Below are positions 63,110 through 64,000 of a stretch of 64,000 nucleotides of DNA, piece after piece; position 1 is the stretch's first letter; each line of letters starts with the position of its first letter. The translations under genes and the position numbers were made by a program. The DNA comes from Sodiomyces alkalinus F11 (taxonomy: Eukaryota; Ascomycota; Sordariomycetes; Glomerellales; Plectosphaerellaceae): contig NW_021167090.1 of assembly GCF_003711515.1 (NCBI RefSeq), forward strand, positions 277,658 through 341,657, read 5' to 3'. The notes beneath the pieces were generated by a model. That model made no database searches, was not told where the DNA came from, and was given only the letters and a program-made list of their open reading frames with translations.

Positions 63110-64000
63110 TCGCAGTACGAGTCCTCTTATACCCCAACCTACCCCTGCTTCTTCCCTAGGCCTTCTCTCTATCGGTCCTTGGCAGATACAAGTTAGCCTC
63201 TGCCTCGAGTAAAGATCAGCTAAATGTTTCTAAAATAGACCACGTGCGTGACGTACAGGTACATGGCTTATTGCGAATAAAGCGGGAATCGAGACCTACT
63301 ATCGACTAATATTCTTCGATTAATGCGAAAAGAAGTTCTGTTCACGGTACCTAACAAAAACGGTAGCAAAAACACTATTCTCTGTATATTTCCACGCTAT
63401 GCTAGGTACCAAATGAATAATAAATGTAATAAATGCACAGATCGCCCAGATGCCGTCTCTAAAATTGGCCCATCGCTATGCATTGACTCCTGTACCACCA
63501 CCGCCCCCCATGTCGCTTGCCCTCCAGCGTCACAGACATGCCCACCCAGACTCTCGCTCTCAACCCGGACCTCGGGTATAACCTAGACCGTGGCTCTGTC
63601 CCTGAACCTGCGCGTGGAATACATCTTGTCCCTGAGCTGCAACGTACCCTTGACTGTGATGCTGGGTACCACTCCCCTCTCCAGAGCCCTCGAGACTCCT
63701 TGTTCTCACCATTGTCGTCTCATAGTGCCCCGTCGGGGTCGCCATCCGTGACAGCGTACTCAGGTGGGGCATTGGCGACATCGCCTGGCTTGTCGCTTCC
63801 ACTCCCAATGGACGGTGGGCTGTTCCGAGGCCACCGTACGTATCCGATGCGCGAATATCCAGAGTTCCCACGTCGAATCGTCGCGCACAGCCATCTTCCA
63901 TATGCCTAAAACCGCAGTGTTAGTCCGTGCATAAGTAGAGACGAGAAAGTGGTAAAAAAAAAAATAAAAAAAAGAAGAAGAAAGAAAAAAAAAGAAAAAG
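63110..64000. other. Unique DNA right of repeat block 2; no gene assigned
   Basis: Composition returns to normal. Between about 63,517 and 63,909 both strands are open: plus, about 124 codons from ATG 63538; minus, 113 codons from 63901. Neither frame has a recognisable domain. Part of a terminal exon of a gene extending past the window is possible, on either strand. The window ends in an A-rich tract (63,953-64,000). Confidence 0.4.

Overview
The window is nuclear DNA of a filamentous ascomycete (Pezizomycotina, most likely a Sordariomycete). The evidence is short 60-160 nt introns with GTRNGT donors and CTRAC-like branch sites, a five-domain AROM protein, a Gcn4/CPC-1 regulator with a fungal upstream-ORF leader, a divergent single-copy type histone H4/H3 pair, and large repeat blocks eroded by repeat-induced point mutation (RIP: C-to-T at CpA on both strands).

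Gene-bearing part 1 (1-25,930). In order: a Gcn4/CPC-1 bZIP regulator with two upstream ORFs (1,036-2,339, +); the pentafunctional shikimate-pathway AROM gene (3,412-8,214, +); an Rpn4-like C2H2 zinc-finger regulator (10,182-12,413, -); a 6.5-kb stretch with no recognisable gene; histone H4 (-) and H3 (+) diverging from a 1.66-kb shared promoter; a kappa-class GST-like gene (-); and the U4/U6 snRNP splicing factor Prp3 (-). CPC-1 and AROM belong to one regulatory story: general amino-acid control drives aromatic amino-acid synthesis, and TGAGTCA sites lie upstream of both genes.

Repeat block 1 (25,939-31,305) is a 5.37-kb TIR element flanked by a perfect 8-bp target duplication (GCAGGCTA). 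It is followed at once by the gene for the largest RNA polymerase I subunit (RPA190; 31,595-36,863, +).

Repeat block 2 (37,908-63,101) is a second copy of the same TIR family in the same orientation (8-bp duplication CTACGCAG). It was opened by a minus-strand non-LTR retrotransposon (LINE). The LINE was itself invaded by a Ty3/gypsy chromovirus (42,254-49,604, 5-bp duplication AGTAG) and a Ty1/copia element (52,369-58,153, 5-bp duplication ATTAT). Subtracting the nested insertions leaves about 5.32 kb, which matches the size of block 1. Both blocks carry heavy RIP. In the part counted by eye, the CpA and TpG that survive are mostly CAC and GTG.

The last 0.9 kb (63,110-64,000) returns to ordinary composition but holds no gene I can identify. 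No tRNA, rRNA or CRISPR was seen. The least explained object is the TIR family: long TIRs with an internal doublet, 8-bp duplications, seven clusters of a GGAAACGATTC-type motif at matching places in both copies, a degraded Ser/Arg-rich coiled-coil ORF, and no transposase I can recognise.
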